Below, piece after piece: positions 25,821-35,329 of a stretch of 64,000 nt of DNA; within the stretch, counting starts at the first letter, position 1; every line of letters starts with the position of its first letter. The stretch spans positions 1-64,000 of the IMG/VR virus record IMGVR_UViG_3300037189_013517; one strand, 5' to 3'. A program made the position numbers and the translations under genes. This stretch comes from a virus. The notes under the pieces are model-generated. The model worked only from the letters and a program-made list of their open reading frames with translations, was not told the origin of the DNA and ran no database searches.

Positions 25821-27011
25821 ATGTCTAAATCGCATTATAGTGAGCAGCAACGCACAGAATTGATTTCTAAGCTTACAGAAAAGTTTGGAACAAAAGTTAG
25901 TAAGGCAACTATTTTAGAATATTGTGAAATTTTTAATCTTCCAAATCCGCATTTTTTGATCTCTAGAAAAGATATCAAAGAAGGTTCTTTTTATAATTTG
26001 AAATTATTTTCAAACTTAAACAATGTTAGTGAAACTAATAAAGAAGAACTGCAACCTGCAATGACAGCACAAGTGTTATCTATTAAACCTAAACGGATGA
26101 CTACTGAAATGGACAATTCGGTTCCGGTAAAAGATAATACTTATGTTCCGTTCGGATTCTTCAAGCAGTTAGAACAAATTTTAAAGTCAAAGACTTTTTA
26201 TCCCGTATTCATTACTGGTCTATCAGGTAACGGTAAGACTACTATGGTAGAACAAGTTGCTGCTAAGCTTAATCGGGAATTAATTCGTGTTAATATTAGC
26301 ATCGAAACAGATGAAGAAGATCTAATTGGTGGTAATACTTTGTTGGACGGTAATGTCGTTTACCGTGAAGGTCCTGTTATTATGGCAATGCGTCGTGGTG
26401 CTATTTTGTTGATTGACGAAATTGATCGTGGTTCAAATAAGCTAATGTGTATGCAAAGTATTCTTGAGGGCAAACCATTGTTCAACAAGAAAACTGGCGA
26501 AATGATTTATCCGACTCAGGGTTTCACAGTTGTAGCAACAGCAAATACTAAAGGTCGCGGCACAGATGATGGTCGTTTTATCGCGGCGCAGATTTTAGAT
26601 GAAGCATTCCTTGAGCGTTTTCCTATTACTGTAGAACAAGAGTATCCGTCAACTACAGTTGAAAAAAAGATTCTACACAATAAAATGAAATTCTTCGGTA
26701 AAGAAGACGAAGAATTTGCGGATAAGCTTATTAATTGGGCAGACATTATCCGTAAGACATTTATGGAGGGCGGTGTAGACGAGATTATTAGTACTCGTCG
26801 ACTTGTGAATATCGCACAAGCATATTCAATATTTAATAATCAGAATGATGCTATTCGTTATTGTATAAATAGATTTGATGAAGACACAAAAACTTCATTC
26901 ATGGCGTTATATGAGAAACTAAGTAGACCTTTGCCAGAACCAGATGCGGCATATATTGATTCAGCAATTGGACAAACAACACAAAATCCACCAAATGATG
27001 TTCCTTTTTAA
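25821..27011 (+). CDS. MoxR/CobS-like AAA+ ATPase
   Basis: 396 residues. Walker A is GLSGNGKTTM (about 133-142) and Walker B ILLIDEIDRG (about 194-203), then FTVVATANTKGRGTDDGRF as the sensor region and an arginine-finger-type LDEAFLERFP. This layout is MoxR/CobS. In phages the name CobS is used, but a cobalt-chelatase role is not shown by sequence; a chaperone acting with the VWA protein just upstream is more likely. It has a consensus early promoter and is followed by a UUCG hairpin. Confidence 0.88.
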   Translation: MSKSHYSEQQRTELISKLTEKFGTKVSKATILEYCEIFNLPNPHFLISRKDIKEGSFYNLKLFSNLNNVSETNKEELQPAMTAQVLSIKPKRMTTEMDNSVPVKDNTYVPFGFFKQLEQILKSKTFYPVFITGLSGNGKTTMVEQVAAKLNRELIRVNISIETDEEDLIGGNTLLDGNVVYREGPVIMAMRRGAILLIDEIDRGSNKLMCMQSILEGKPLFNKKTGEMIYPTQGFTVVATANTKGRGTDDGRFIAAQILDEAFLERFPITVEQEYPSTTVEKKILHNKMKFFGKEDEEFADKLINWADIIRKTFMEGGVDEIISTRRLVNIAQAYSIFNNQNDAIRYCINRFDEDTKTSFMALYEKLSRPLPEPDAAYIDSAIGQTTQNPPNDVPF

Positions 27012-27027
27012 TTATTTTTAAATTGAA

Positions 27028-27049
27028 ATAGCGCACTTCGGTGCGCTAT
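27028..27049 (+). terminator. UUCG-loop hairpin after AAA+ gene
   Basis: ATAGCGCAC-TTCG-GTGCGCTAT, a 9 bp stem with a stable tetraloop, 17 bp after the stop. No T tract follows, so it may protect a 3' end or attenuate rather than fully terminate. Confidence 0.6.
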
Positions 27050-27059
27050 ACCTACGTAT

Positions 27060-27908
27060 ATGCATACAAATGAAATAGTACATGATACATTTTTGCCTAG
27101 ATGGTATGGAAGATTAGGCAATAATATTCAGCAAATATCTAATGGGATTTATTTTTGCCGACAAAATAAAATCCATTTTACATCGCCAGATCAACCTATG
27201 ATTAAGGCGATTGATTTAAATTTCGGGGACACCCAATATAAAATACGAGACAATAGTGATAATTGGTTTTATCACTTTGATAAACCTTGGACAGATTTTG
27301 AAGTAGATGTTGCAGACTTAAATCTTCAGCGAAAAAGTATTTGTGAAGAATATATTTTACCTAAGTTAAAAGTAAATCATACACCTAATACTATTGATAA
27401 TACAACCGATCCATTACCCGATGATGTGCTAGTAATGCATATTAGGAGCGGAGATTTATATACACTTTGGCCAGGGTCGCATACACAAAATCCTTTAAAG
27501 TATTACATTGAATTATATAACATGCATCAGGGTAAGGTTATTATCGTAGCAGAAGATGATAATAATCCTATTGTAAAAGAATTTGAAAAGCTAAATGCAA
27601 CGATTTATATATGGGGTATTCGTGATGCATATGAAATGCTTTTGCGTGCTAGCAATTTAGCATCATCTGGTTCAGGTTCTTTTGTTATGGGCGCAGCATT
27701 ATGTTCTAAAAATCTTAAAAGATTTTATTGTACAAATCTTTGGTTACCGAATAGCATCAATCCTACAATGCTAAAAGATCACCTCGAGGTAAATTGCGCG
27801 GATATCGACCTTAATAAATATATTAAAGTTGGTGAATGGAATCACTCCCGTGACACCATTGATAAAATATTAAATTATAACGAAACTATATCATTTAGGA
27901 GACTATAG
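27060..27908 (+). CDS. Fucosyltransferase-like protein (GT11 type)
   Basis: 282 residues. The [20 protein letters not shown] segment (17-36) matches the GxGNQ-type N-terminal motif and [10 protein letters not shown] (about 125-134) the HxRxGD motif of alpha-1,2/1,6-fucosyltransferases. It sits directly before gmd, so a GDP-fucose-like (or GDP-colitose) donor made by neighbours is plausible. No clear ribosome site precedes ATG 27060, which follows the hairpin by 10 bp. First gene of the sugar island. Confidence 0.72.
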   Translation: MHTNEIVHDTFLPRWYGRLGNNIQQISNGIYFCRQNKIHFTSPDQPMIKAIDLNFGDTQYKIRDNSDNWFYHFDKPWTDFEVDVADLNLQRKSICEEYILPKLKVNHTPNTIDNTTDPLPDDVLVMHIRSGDLYTLWPGSHTQNPLKYYIELYNMHQGKVIIVAEDDNNPIVKEFEKLNATIYIWGIRDAYEMLLRASNLASSGSGSFVMGAALCSKNLKRFYCTNLWLPNSINPTMLKDHLEVNCADIDLNKYIKVGEWNHSRDTIDKILNYNETISFRRL

Positions 27909-27909
27909 T

Positions 27910-28923
27910 ATGGATAAAAAAGTTGCCTTAATCACAGGCATAACTGGGCAAGACGGTTCTTATCTTGCAGAATTACTCTTAGAAAAAGGTTACGAAGTTC
28001 ACGGTATTATTCGTCGTAGTTCGTCTCGCAATACTGGTCGTATAGATCACATCTACGAAAATCTAAACCTACATTTACATTACGGTGATATTACTGATTC
28101 ATTGACGTTGATGAATGTTCTTAAGAAACACAATCCTTCAGAGATTTATAATTTGGCTGCACAAAGTCATGTTAAAGTTTCTTTTGATACGCCTGAATAT
28201 ACTGCGCATGTGGATGCTCTTGGAACATTAAAGTTACTTGAATCAGTTCGTCTTTTGAATATGGAAAAGACAACTAAAATATATCAAGCATCAACATCTG
28301 AACTATATGGTTTAGTGCAAGAAACTCCTCAGAAAGAAACTACTCCATTCTATCCTCGTTCGCCGTATGGCGTTGCTAAGTTATATGCTTATTGGATTGT
28401 AAAGAACTATCGTGAGTCATATAATATGTTTGCTTGTTCAGGTATCCTTTTTAATCATGAATCTCCGAGACGTGGATTTAATTTTGTTACTAAAAAGATT
28501 GTTAATGGTTTAGAAGCAGTTAGCTCTGGTCGTGAAAAGTGTTTGACTTTAGGCAATTTAACAGCATTGCGAGATTGGGGTCATGCTAAAGATTATGTTG
28601 AAGCAATGTGGTTAATGTTGCAACAGGATAAGCCAGAAGATTTTGTTATTGCTACAGGCGAGCAATACACAGTTAAACAGTTTGTTGAACTTTGTGCTCC
28701 ATATTTTGCTTTAAAGATTCGTTGGGAAGGTGAAGGTTTAGATGAGGTTGGTATTGATGAATATACTAATCGAGTAATTGTTAAAGTTGATCCTAAATAT
28801 TTCCGTCCTGCGGAAGTACAAACATTATTAGGTGATTCCACAAAAGCTAGAAGTGTACTTGGTTGGAAACCTAAGCATTCGATATATGAGTTGGTTGAAG
28901 ATATGTGTATGAATTTTGAGTGA
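27910..28923 (+). CDS. gmd: GDP-mannose 4,6-dehydratase
   Basis: 337 residues. [20 protein letters not shown] is the diagnostic N-terminus, ASTSELYG and [10 protein letters not shown] provide the catalytic Ser/Thr, Glu and YxxxK, and NHESPRRG is the family signature. It converts GDP-mannose to GDP-4-keto-6-deoxymannose, the shared precursor of GDP-fucose, GDP-colitose and perosamine-type sugars. TTAGGAG lies upstream. The ColD-like and Fcl/ColC-like enzymes follow within 3 kb. Confidence 0.96.
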   Translation: MDKKVALITGITGQDGSYLAELLLEKGYEVHGIIRRSSSRNTGRIDHIYENLNLHLHYGDITDSLTLMNVLKKHNPSEIYNLAAQSHVKVSFDTPEYTAHVDALGTLKLLESVRLLNMEKTTKIYQASTSELYGLVQETPQKETTPFYPRSPYGVAKLYAYWIVKNYRESYNMFACSGILFNHESPRRGFNFVTKKIVNGLEAVSSGREKCLTLGNLTALRDWGHAKDYVEAMWLMLQQDKPEDFVIATGEQYTVKQFVELCAPYFALKIRWEGEGLDEVGIDEYTNRVIVKVDPKYFRPAEVQTLLGDSTKARSVLGWKPKHSIYELVEDMCMNFE

Positions 28924-28924
28924 T

Positions 28925-29566
28925 ATGAATATGTTCCCACCATCATATCAAGATGTAAATAAAATAGTTACGGAAAAATACTTAAATTATGATTCCGGAT
29001 TTTTCATTGAAGTCGGCGGTGCTGACGGATACACACAAAGTAATACCTGGTATCTTGAAAAATATAAAAATTGGAAAGGGGTTTTAGTTGAACCTAATCC
29101 AGATTCTGCAGAGCAGTGTCGAAATAATAGACCAAATTCTACAGTATTTAATTATGCATTAGTTGATCGAGATTATGAAGATTCAGAAATAAAAATGCTA
29201 CGTAGAGTAGTGTATCAGGGCGACCCTGGTCTTATGACTGCTGCGAAGGACTCGCCTTTAAGAAATAATTCTGAATGGATGCAACCTGCAACAAGTATGG
29301 ATACAACTGAAGAATTCACAATAAGTACAGCTACATTGGATGAAATATTAGAATCTTTAGATGTTACTAACGTTGATTTCTTTTCTTTAGATGTTGAAGG
29401 TTACGAAGTACAAGTATTAAAAGGATTAACTTTGGAAAAATATTTGCCAAAGGTTATGCTAATAGAATGGCATGATGATATACAAACTATTTTAGATGTT
29501 GTATCTAATACTCACAAGATGACGGAACAACTATCTAAACATGATTATGTCTTTACTTTAAGATAG
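28925..29566 (+). CDS. FkbM-family methyltransferase
   Basis: 213 residues from ATG 28925 (an upstream TTG is possible). FFIEVGGADGYTQSNTWYLE is the SAM-binding motif region, GVLVEPNPDS the second, and VDFFSLDVEGYEVQVLKGL is the FkbM signature. It is probably an O-methyltransferase for a sugar residue, given its place between gmd and the GDP-sugar reductase. A second FkbM-like gene is at 61691. Confidence 0.85.
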   Translation: MNMFPPSYQDVNKIVTEKYLNYDSGFFIEVGGADGYTQSNTWYLEKYKNWKGVLVEPNPDSAEQCRNNRPNSTVFNYALVDRDYEDSEIKMLRRVVYQGDPGLMTAAKDSPLRNNSEWMQPATSMDTTEEFTISTATLDEILESLDVTNVDFFSLDVEGYEVQVLKGLTLEKYLPKVMLIEWHDDIQTILDVVSNTHKMTEQLSKHDYVFTLR

Positions 29567-29575
29567 GATAGTAAA

Positions 29576-30532
29576 ATGGAGATGCAAAAGAACAGTAAAA
29601 TTTTTGTAGCTGGCCATAAAGGATTGGTTGGGTCTGCAATAGTAAGAAAATTAAAGAGTGAGGGATTTACTAATTTAATTTTACGAGATCACTCAGAATT
29701 AGATCTTCGTAGTCAAGATGCGGTTAGAGATTTCTTTAATATTTTTAGTCCAGAATTTGTTTTTCTAGCTGCAGCCAAGGTTGGGGGTATTGCATATAAT
29801 GCCAGAGAACCTGCAGATTTTATATATGATAACTTAATGATACAATCAAATGTTATTGATACTGCATATAGAAGCGGTGTTAAGAAATTATTGTTCTTAG
29901 GTTCTGCTTGCATTTATCCGAAAGTAACTCCGCAACCAATTAAAGAAGAATATTTATTGACTGCACCGTTAGAGCCAACCAATGAAGGCTACGCTTTAGC
30001 TAAAATTGCTGGTCTAAGAATGTGTGAATACTATAGAAAACAGTATGGCTTTAACGCTATTAGTTTGATGCCTGCGAATTTATATGGTCCCAATGATAAT
30101 TTTAATCCTGAAAAATGTCATGTTATTCCGGGCATGATTACAAAATTTCAGAATGCTAAATTAAATGGACATGATGTTACATTCTGGGGAGACGGTACCC
30201 CTACTCGAGAATTTTTACATTCAGATGATTTAGCAGATGCTTGTTTATTTTTGATGCAAAATTATAATGAACCAGAATTTATTAATGTTGGCTCAGATGT
30301 AGAAATTCAAATTAAAGATCTCTGTGAAATCATTAAAGATAAAATTGGTTTTGAGGGACAAATATTCTGGGACACAACTTTGCCAAATGGTACACCTAGA
30401 CGTAAAATGGATAATACTAAATTATTTAATTTAGGATGGAGACCTAAAATTTCTTTTGAGGAAGGTTTGGCAAATACAATTAATTGGTACCATGCGGAAA
30501 ATGATCGCAAAAAATTGATGGAGACCCTATAA
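29576..30532 (+). CDS. fcl: GDP-L-fucose synthase / ColC-like epimerase-reductase
   Basis: 318 residues. IFVAGHKGLVGSAIVRKL is the family N-terminus, LFLGSACIYPK and the later GYALAKIAGL give the Ser and YxxxK residues, and NLYGPNDNFNPE is the substrate loop. The family performs C3/C5 epimerisation and C4 reduction of GDP-4-keto-6-deoxymannose. ColC (colitose synthase) is a close homologue, so, with a ColD-like gene directly downstream, either GDP-fucose or GDP-colitose may be the product. The stop overlaps the next start by one base. Confidence 0.9.
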   Translation: MEMQKNSKIFVAGHKGLVGSAIVRKLKSEGFTNLILRDHSELDLRSQDAVRDFFNIFSPEFVFLAAAKVGGIAYNAREPADFIYDNLMIQSNVIDTAYRSGVKKLLFLGSACIYPKVTPQPIKEEYLLTAPLEPTNEGYALAKIAGLRMCEYYRKQYGFNAISLMPANLYGPNDNFNPEKCHVIPGMITKFQNAKLNGHDVTFWGDGTPTREFLHSDDLADACLFLMQNYNEPEFINVGSDVEIQIKDLCEIIKDKIGFEGQIFWDTTLPNGTPRRKMDNTKLFNLGWRPKISFEEGLANTINWYHAENDRKKLMETL

Positions 30533-31698
30533 TGAGATGGCCTTTGATGGGTGAAACTATCACCTATGCGGATAGATTAAAGATGGCATATTTTGCTCTA
30601 ACCGCAGATAAATTTACCAATGGCGAGAAGGTAAAAGAGTTTGAGAGAGAATGGAGTATGTGGTTAGGAGCCAAACATTCTTTATATGTTTCCTCTGGAA
30701 GCACAGCAAACTTTTTACTTGTTGCTGCAATAAAAGAATTATATGGTCTTAAGAATGGTGACAAAGTATTATTACCTGCATGCACATGGATGACAAATGT
30801 TGCTCCTATTATACAGTTAGGACTTGAACCTGTTTTCTGTGATGTTAATTTACAGAACTTTTCTTTTGATTTAAATGATGCAAGATTAATATCTAAGGAT
30901 CATGATATTAAATTAATCTTCATTACACATCTATTAGGATTTTCTGCAGATAATGAACAGCTACAAAAGATATTTCCACATGCTATAATTATAGATGACG
31001 TTTGCGAATCGCATGGTTGCAGTGCACCTAACGGAGTTAAACGTGGAGCAAATAGTTTAGGTGCCACATTTAGTTTCTATTTTGGACATCATATGTCTAC
31101 AATTGAAGGTGGTATGGTTTCTACAGATAACGATGATCTTTACGATCTAATGAAAATGAAGCGCTCTCATGGCTTCGCAAGAGAATCTACAAGATTTTTA
31201 GAATATTCTACAGCGTATCCTGAAATAGATAAACAGTTTTTATTTATGACCGATGGATATAATTTTAGAAATCACGAAATCTGCGCAGTATTAGGTTCAT
31301 CGCAATTAAAACGTTTGGACAAAATGATTCAGATTCGTAATAGAAATCATGAAATGTTCATACATACAATAGACAAATATCCTAAGTTGTTTTATAATAT
31401 TAGAAATTCCTGGAACAATAGTAGTTTCTGTTTACCTTTTATTTGCAGATCCAGGGATATTATGCGAGCAATGAAACTTGCATTTAATAAAAATGGTATT
31501 GAATATAGACCAGTTGTTGCAGGTAATCTATTAGCTCAACCATTTTTATCTAAGTATAAAATTGAGACAAAAAAAGAAGTAATAAACGCAGATATAATTC
31601 AGAAACAAGGTGTGTATATTGGAAACAATCATTTTGTAACTGAATCAGATATGCTTTTCTTAGCCAAGGTAGTGGAGGAAGTTGCAAATGGTTTATAA
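30532..31698 (+). CDS. colD: ColD-like GDP-4-keto-6-deoxymannose 3-dehydratase
   Basis: 388 residues, the length I recall for E. coli ColD. The fold is the PLP DegT/DnrJ/EryC1/StrS type: SSGSTANFLLVAA (54-66), IIDDVCESHG (153-162), FSFYFGHHMSTIEGG (180-194). The usual PLP-binding Lys is replaced by His (about 187), the hallmark of the dehydratase ColD (His188 in E. coli), rather than an aminotransferase. ColD removes the C3 hydroxyl to give a 3,6-dideoxy sugar. With gmd and the reductase it points to a colitose-type pathway. Confidence 0.85.
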   Translation: MRWPLMGETITYADRLKMAYFALTADKFTNGEKVKEFEREWSMWLGAKHSLYVSSGSTANFLLVAAIKELYGLKNGDKVLLPACTWMTNVAPIIQLGLEPVFCDVNLQNFSFDLNDARLISKDHDIKLIFITHLLGFSADNEQLQKIFPHAIIIDDVCESHGCSAPNGVKRGANSLGATFSFYFGHHMSTIEGGMVSTDNDDLYDLMKMKRSHGFARESTRFLEYSTAYPEIDKQFLFMTDGYNFRNHEICAVLGSSQLKRLDKMIQIRNRNHEMFIHTIDKYPKLFYNIRNSWNNSSFCLPFICRSRDIMRAMKLAFNKNGIEYRPVVAGNLLAQPFLSKYKIETKKEVINADIIQKQGVYIGNNHFVTESDMLFLAKVVEEVANGL

Positions 31699-32107
31699 TA
31701 AAATGTATATAGATGGGGATACTCAAAATGAGCTTACTCCTGCAGCATTAAACGAAGTCCCGTCATTAGGCGAGCTAGTAGAACAAGTTATTCAAGATAC
31801 AGTTCATCGAGTATTGTATCAAGATCAAATACCCGATTCAGAATATATTGCTACAGATAATCTAGGTGAAATTATTGAGAAGTTAGCAATTATTCATATT
31901 CGTATGTGGATGTTAGAAGATGCAATGCAAGTGGCAAAAACAGATGAAGAACTCGCAGATTTAAAACGCAAAGTAGATATATGCTTTAAGGTTAAAAGAC
32001 CTAAGTACGTTCAAGCAATTAATTTGCTAGTAGATGAGGCCATTAGAACAAAAAAATCCTTACGTGAGGATTCTGTAAAATTATATAAAGGTGTAGAAAA
32101 TGGCTAA
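31688..32107 (+). CDS. Helical protein, possibly DUF4254-like
   Basis: 139 residues from ATG 31688, with a strong GGAGGAA upstream. LGEIIEKLAIIHIRMWMLED and the following helices resemble DUF4254 proteins, which occur in polysaccharide gene clusters. The match is by eye and weak. It overlaps colD by 11 bp and the next gene by 8 bp, so it is part of the same operon. Confidence 0.6.
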   Translation: MVYNKMYIDGDTQNELTPAALNEVPSLGELVEQVIQDTVHRVLYQDQIPDSEYIATDNLGEIIEKLAIIHIRMWMLEDAMQVAKTDEELADLKRKVDICFKVKRPKYVQAINLLVDEAIRTKKSLREDSVKLYKGVENG

Positions 32108-33104
32108 AATAATATTCTTTAATCACTATCATCGTGGCGATCTTTTAACACATAAAGAATATGTTCGTCAGATAAAAGAAGAACTACCTGAAGTAGAATT
32201 TGGTTATATGCATTTTAATCATGCTAAATTAACCAGGGACTTAGATATACCTAAAGTAGGAGAACCTACAGATTTAGATCCTAAAGTACCTTATTATCAA
32301 GATGGAGATGTTCTTTATATCAATACTTGGATTGGTTCTACCTGGGATATATTTTGTAACTATGGCGGAATTAATATGAATTCATTGTGGTGGCAATGGG
32401 AAAGAATTCTTCCGACAATTAATATGGCAATGGGATTACAACCTGAAGATCATATTAAATTACGTGCTGAAAAAGAATCATACTTGCCAACAATTGATTT
32501 TACTAAATTTAATGTTGCAAGCATCGATGAATACTTAGAACAATCTAAAGATAAAAAGAAAATTTTAATTTGCAATGGCGCTCCTAAATCAGGACAATCA
32601 TTTGCTTATAACATGGAAAGCTTTGTTCATACTGTTGCTAATAAGTTTCCTAATATAGATTTTATTTGCACTGAGAAATTCCCAGTTACATTATCTAATA
32701 TTGTATTTACTGATGATATAATTAAAGATTCTGAAATAGAAGAAAAGAGAGCACCATGGGAAGATAGGCCAATTAATAATTGTGATGTACAGGAGATCTC
32801 ATATTTAAGTGAGAACTGTAATGCGATTGTAGGTAAGAACTCAGGGCCCTTCGTTTTCTGCGAAACTAAAAACAACTACATGAATCCGAATCAAAAGTTC
32901 TTATCGTTTAATACTAGTTGGGGCGAAGCATTCCATACAGGTCAGAAACGTCCAACAGAAACTATGTCACATGATTTGCAGTTTAACTGCGAATATAATA
33001 TTGTTGCAGTTGAAGGCCCATATGGTGGCGATTTAAATAAACTAACTGATGATGATAGAATTAATATTGATATCGCATTGAAAGAATTAGCGGAAAGTCT
33101 ATGA
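32100..33104 (+). CDS. Putative glycosyltransferase-like protein (GT-B-like)
   Basis: 334 residues, beginning KIIFFNHYHRGDLLTHKEYV. It contains YINTWIGSTWDIF, KKILICNGAPKSGQSFAYNM (start of a probable second Rossmann-like half) and NAIVGKNSGPFVFCETKNNY, resembling the nucleotide-sugar site of heptosyltransferase-like proteins. No family is certain. It lies in the sugar island with 4 bp overlaps on both sides. Confidence 0.55.
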   Translation: MAKIIFFNHYHRGDLLTHKEYVRQIKEELPEVEFGYMHFNHAKLTRDLDIPKVGEPTDLDPKVPYYQDGDVLYINTWIGSTWDIFCNYGGINMNSLWWQWERILPTINMAMGLQPEDHIKLRAEKESYLPTIDFTKFNVASIDEYLEQSKDKKKILICNGAPKSGQSFAYNMESFVHTVANKFPNIDFICTEKFPVTLSNIVFTDDIIKDSEIEEKRAPWEDRPINNCDVQEISYLSENCNAIVGKNSGPFVFCETKNNYMNPNQKFLSFNTSWGEAFHTGQKRPTETMSHDLQFNCEYNIVAVEGPYGGDLNKLTDDDRINIDIALKELAESL

Positions 33105-33979
33105 AAAAATTAAAACTTGGTTTTACTGATACCCATGAACATTTAAGTATGTTCTTTTCTTCTCTATTGGCAAATAGATTTGATGTAGAAATTGATAATG
33201 AAAATCCTGATTATTTAATATTTGGTGATGACAATTTTGGAACCAATAACACCAAGTTTAATAAAAAAGATGTAGTTAAGATTTTCTATACAGGTGAGAA
33301 TAGAAGACCTGAAGATTATGATTGCCATTATGCTATAAGCTTCGATCACAACTATAGCAATTGGCATTACAGATTGCCATTGTTTGTTATCTATATGTGG
33401 GCACTAGATCAAATACATAATACAGGATATGACTATTATCACATTCTACAGGATAACGAGCCTGCACCGAAAACAGATTTTTGCTCGTTTGTTGTAGGTA
33501 ATCCTAAATGTGAAATTAGAAATGATTTTTTTAATCGTTTAGGTAAGTATAAAAAGATAGATAGTGGCGGCTCATATCTGAATAATATTAATACTAAACT
33601 TGAAGGCGAAAAAGCAAAGATTGATTTCTTATCCTCAAGAAAGTTTAACATTTGCTTTGAATCAAGTTCATATCCTGGATATGTTACAGAAAAGATTCTT
33701 CATGCATTCTATGCAAAGACTGTTCCTATATACTGGGGTAGTCCTACTGTAACTGCAGATTTTAATCCGCATTCATTTATTAATGTTAATGATTTTAGGA
33801 ATTTAGATGAAGTTGTAGAGTTTGTAAAAGTATTGGATAATGATGATATGCTTTATAACAATATTCTTTCAGCTAGTCCTTTTGCAGGGAATGTTCCTAG
33901 GGACTATATGTTATTAAATAATTTCTTAAATTGGTTTGAATCTACTGTATATAATAAAATTGATGCGAGAGAAGAATGA
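33101..33979 (+). CDS. Alpha-1,3-fucosyltransferase-like (GT10)
   Basis: 292 residues. KFNICFESSSYPGYVTEKIL, then HAFYAKTVPIYWG, is the CAZy GT10 core (F.L.FENS...YVTEK...A...GTVPVYWG), which binds the GDP-sugar. VVKIFYTGENRRPEDYDCHY fits the N-terminal half. GT10 enzymes transfer L-fucose from GDP-fucose in alpha-1,3/4 linkage. This supports a GDP-fucose-like donor being made by the gmd/fcl/colD genes upstream. Confidence 0.88.
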   Translation: MKKLKLGFTDTHEHLSMFFSSLLANRFDVEIDNENPDYLIFGDDNFGTNNTKFNKKDVVKIFYTGENRRPEDYDCHYAISFDHNYSNWHYRLPLFVIYMWALDQIHNTGYDYYHILQDNEPAPKTDFCSFVVGNPKCEIRNDFFNRLGKYKKIDSGGSYLNNINTKLEGEKAKIDFLSSRKFNICFESSSYPGYVTEKILHAFYAKTVPIYWGSPTVTADFNPHSFINVNDFRNLDEVVEFVKVLDNDDMLYNNILSASPFAGNVPRDYMLLNNFLNWFESTVYNKIDAREE

Positions 33980-34713
33980 ATATAAAGACCTATATCTTTA
34001 ACTGGACGGGGCAATGGACTAACACCATAAACAAGGAAATTCATCTTGAAGAATTAGGAAGATCTCCAATCATAATCAATAGCGATGATACCAAGATTAA
34101 AGGTTCAACTAATAATTGGGTGCATATAGGTGAAGATGCATATTTTGGTAAACAGTTTGCTACTGCGGTTGATTTATTTTTAGAAACAGATGGGGATGTA
34201 TTATTCCATATTCAAGGCGACGCATCATATGATTACTGGGGAAAGTTATATGGGGATGCCGAAAAATATTTTGAGCAAACCGATTGGGGTATCTATGCTC
34301 CGAATGTAGATTATACTTGGTATGATTCTTCAAGAACAGATATAGATACTTTAGATTTTCCTATTGATAAACTAAAAATTGTTGCTAATACAGATTGTAC
34401 TTGTTGGTTTATCCATAGAGATATATTAGAAGCATATAAAGAAAGAAATTTAAAATTAGAACAATATAAAATGGGATGGTCTTGGGATATAGTATTACCT
34501 GCATTATCTTTTCTAATGAGACGTCCTGTCATACGAGATTATAATCATACTATTGAACATCCAAAAGGAACTAATTATGATGTTCAACGAGCAGAAAAAG
34601 AAATGCAAGATTTATATAATTCTTTACCGAATGATTTAAAACAAGCATTCTCTTATATTAAAGGTGATAGAAATAGATTGGCAGAGTACTATGCAGAAGA
34701 TTATATCGTTTAG
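33976..34713 (+). CDS. Putative glycosyltransferase (GT-A-like)
   Basis: 245 residues. The segment DVLFHIQGDASYDYW contains a DxS/GDA element in the place of a DxD motif, and TDCTCWFIHRDIL and MGWSWDIVLPAL resemble later parts of GT2-like folds. Assignment rests on this and on context among glycosyltransferases. It overlaps both neighbours (4 bp upstream, about 23 bp downstream). Confidence 0.55.
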   Translation: MNIKTYIFNWTGQWTNTINKEIHLEELGRSPIIINSDDTKIKGSTNNWVHIGEDAYFGKQFATAVDLFLETDGDVLFHIQGDASYDYWGKLYGDAEKYFEQTDWGIYAPNVDYTWYDSSRTDIDTLDFPIDKLKIVANTDCTCWFIHRDILEAYKERNLKLEQYKMGWSWDIVLPALSFLMRRPVIRDYNHTIEHPKGTNYDVQRAEKEMQDLYNSLPNDLKQAFSYIKGDRNRLAEYYAEDYIV

Positions 34714-35329
34714 TATATGGGGAAATAATCCTAAATATTGTGCAGGGGCAATTATCAATGCACAGTTAGCACAAAAGTATTTTCCTGATTGGAAGTGCAC
34801 ATTTTTTTATGATAATACTGTACCTAAAATTTACATTAGGTCTCTTAATGAATTTTCAAATGTAGAAACAATTTGCGTAACGGATGGATCATTCGGAGCA
34901 TTTTGGAGATTTTTCGCAATGCAAGAAAATACTATAGTTTTATCTAGAGATTGTGATTCGAGATTATCTTCTAGAGAAAAATTAATAGTTGATGATTGGT
35001 TAAATAGTAAAGAAAAATTATGCGTAATTCGAGATCATCTTAATCATTATGAATTCCCAATACTTGCAGGAATGTGGGGAATAAAAAATGGATTGTGTCC
35101 TAATCTACAAGAAAGAATGAAACTATATTCAGGGACACATCGTTACTTAGTTGATCAATATTATTTACGAGATGAAGTTTGGCCTCAACTAAAACTTAAT
35201 ACAAAAGAATATGGTATAAAAGAAACTGCATGGATGAGAGAATCCTATATAGATATAGGTAGAAATTTCATAGGACAAACTTATGATGAGAATGATATTC
35301 CAGTATATGAAGGAAAATTGAATGACTAA
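34691..35329 (+). CDS. Putative glycosyltransferase / capsule-type sugar protein
   Basis: 212 residues from ATG 34691 (an upstream GTG at 34664 is possible). MQKIISFSIWGNNPKYCAGA, FPDWKCTFFYD and VLSRDCDSRLSSREKLIVDD, a DCDSR element resembling the DxD of small GT-A-like phage proteins, are visible. No exact family named. The 3' end overlaps the next start by 8 bp. Confidence 0.55.
   Translation: MQKIISFSIWGNNPKYCAGAIINAQLAQKYFPDWKCTFFYDNTVPKIYIRSLNEFSNVETICVTDGSFGAFWRFFAMQENTIVLSRDCDSRLSSREKLIVDDWLNSKEKLCVIRDHLNHYEFPILAGMWGIKNGLCPNLQERMKLYSGTHRYLVDQYYLRDEVWPQLKLNTKEYGIKETAWMRESYIDIGRNFIGQTYDENDIPVYEGKLND

Noticed and set aside
26864-26871. Exact TATAAATA inside the AAA+ ATPase gene
   Set aside because: Deep within coding sequence with no gene start nearby downstream in a suitable place; likely a chance match in an AT-rich genome.
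25821-27011. Cobaltochelatase CobS with a role in cobalamin synthesis
   Set aside because: The motifs are shared by all MoxR-type ATPases and no other cobalamin gene is in the window.
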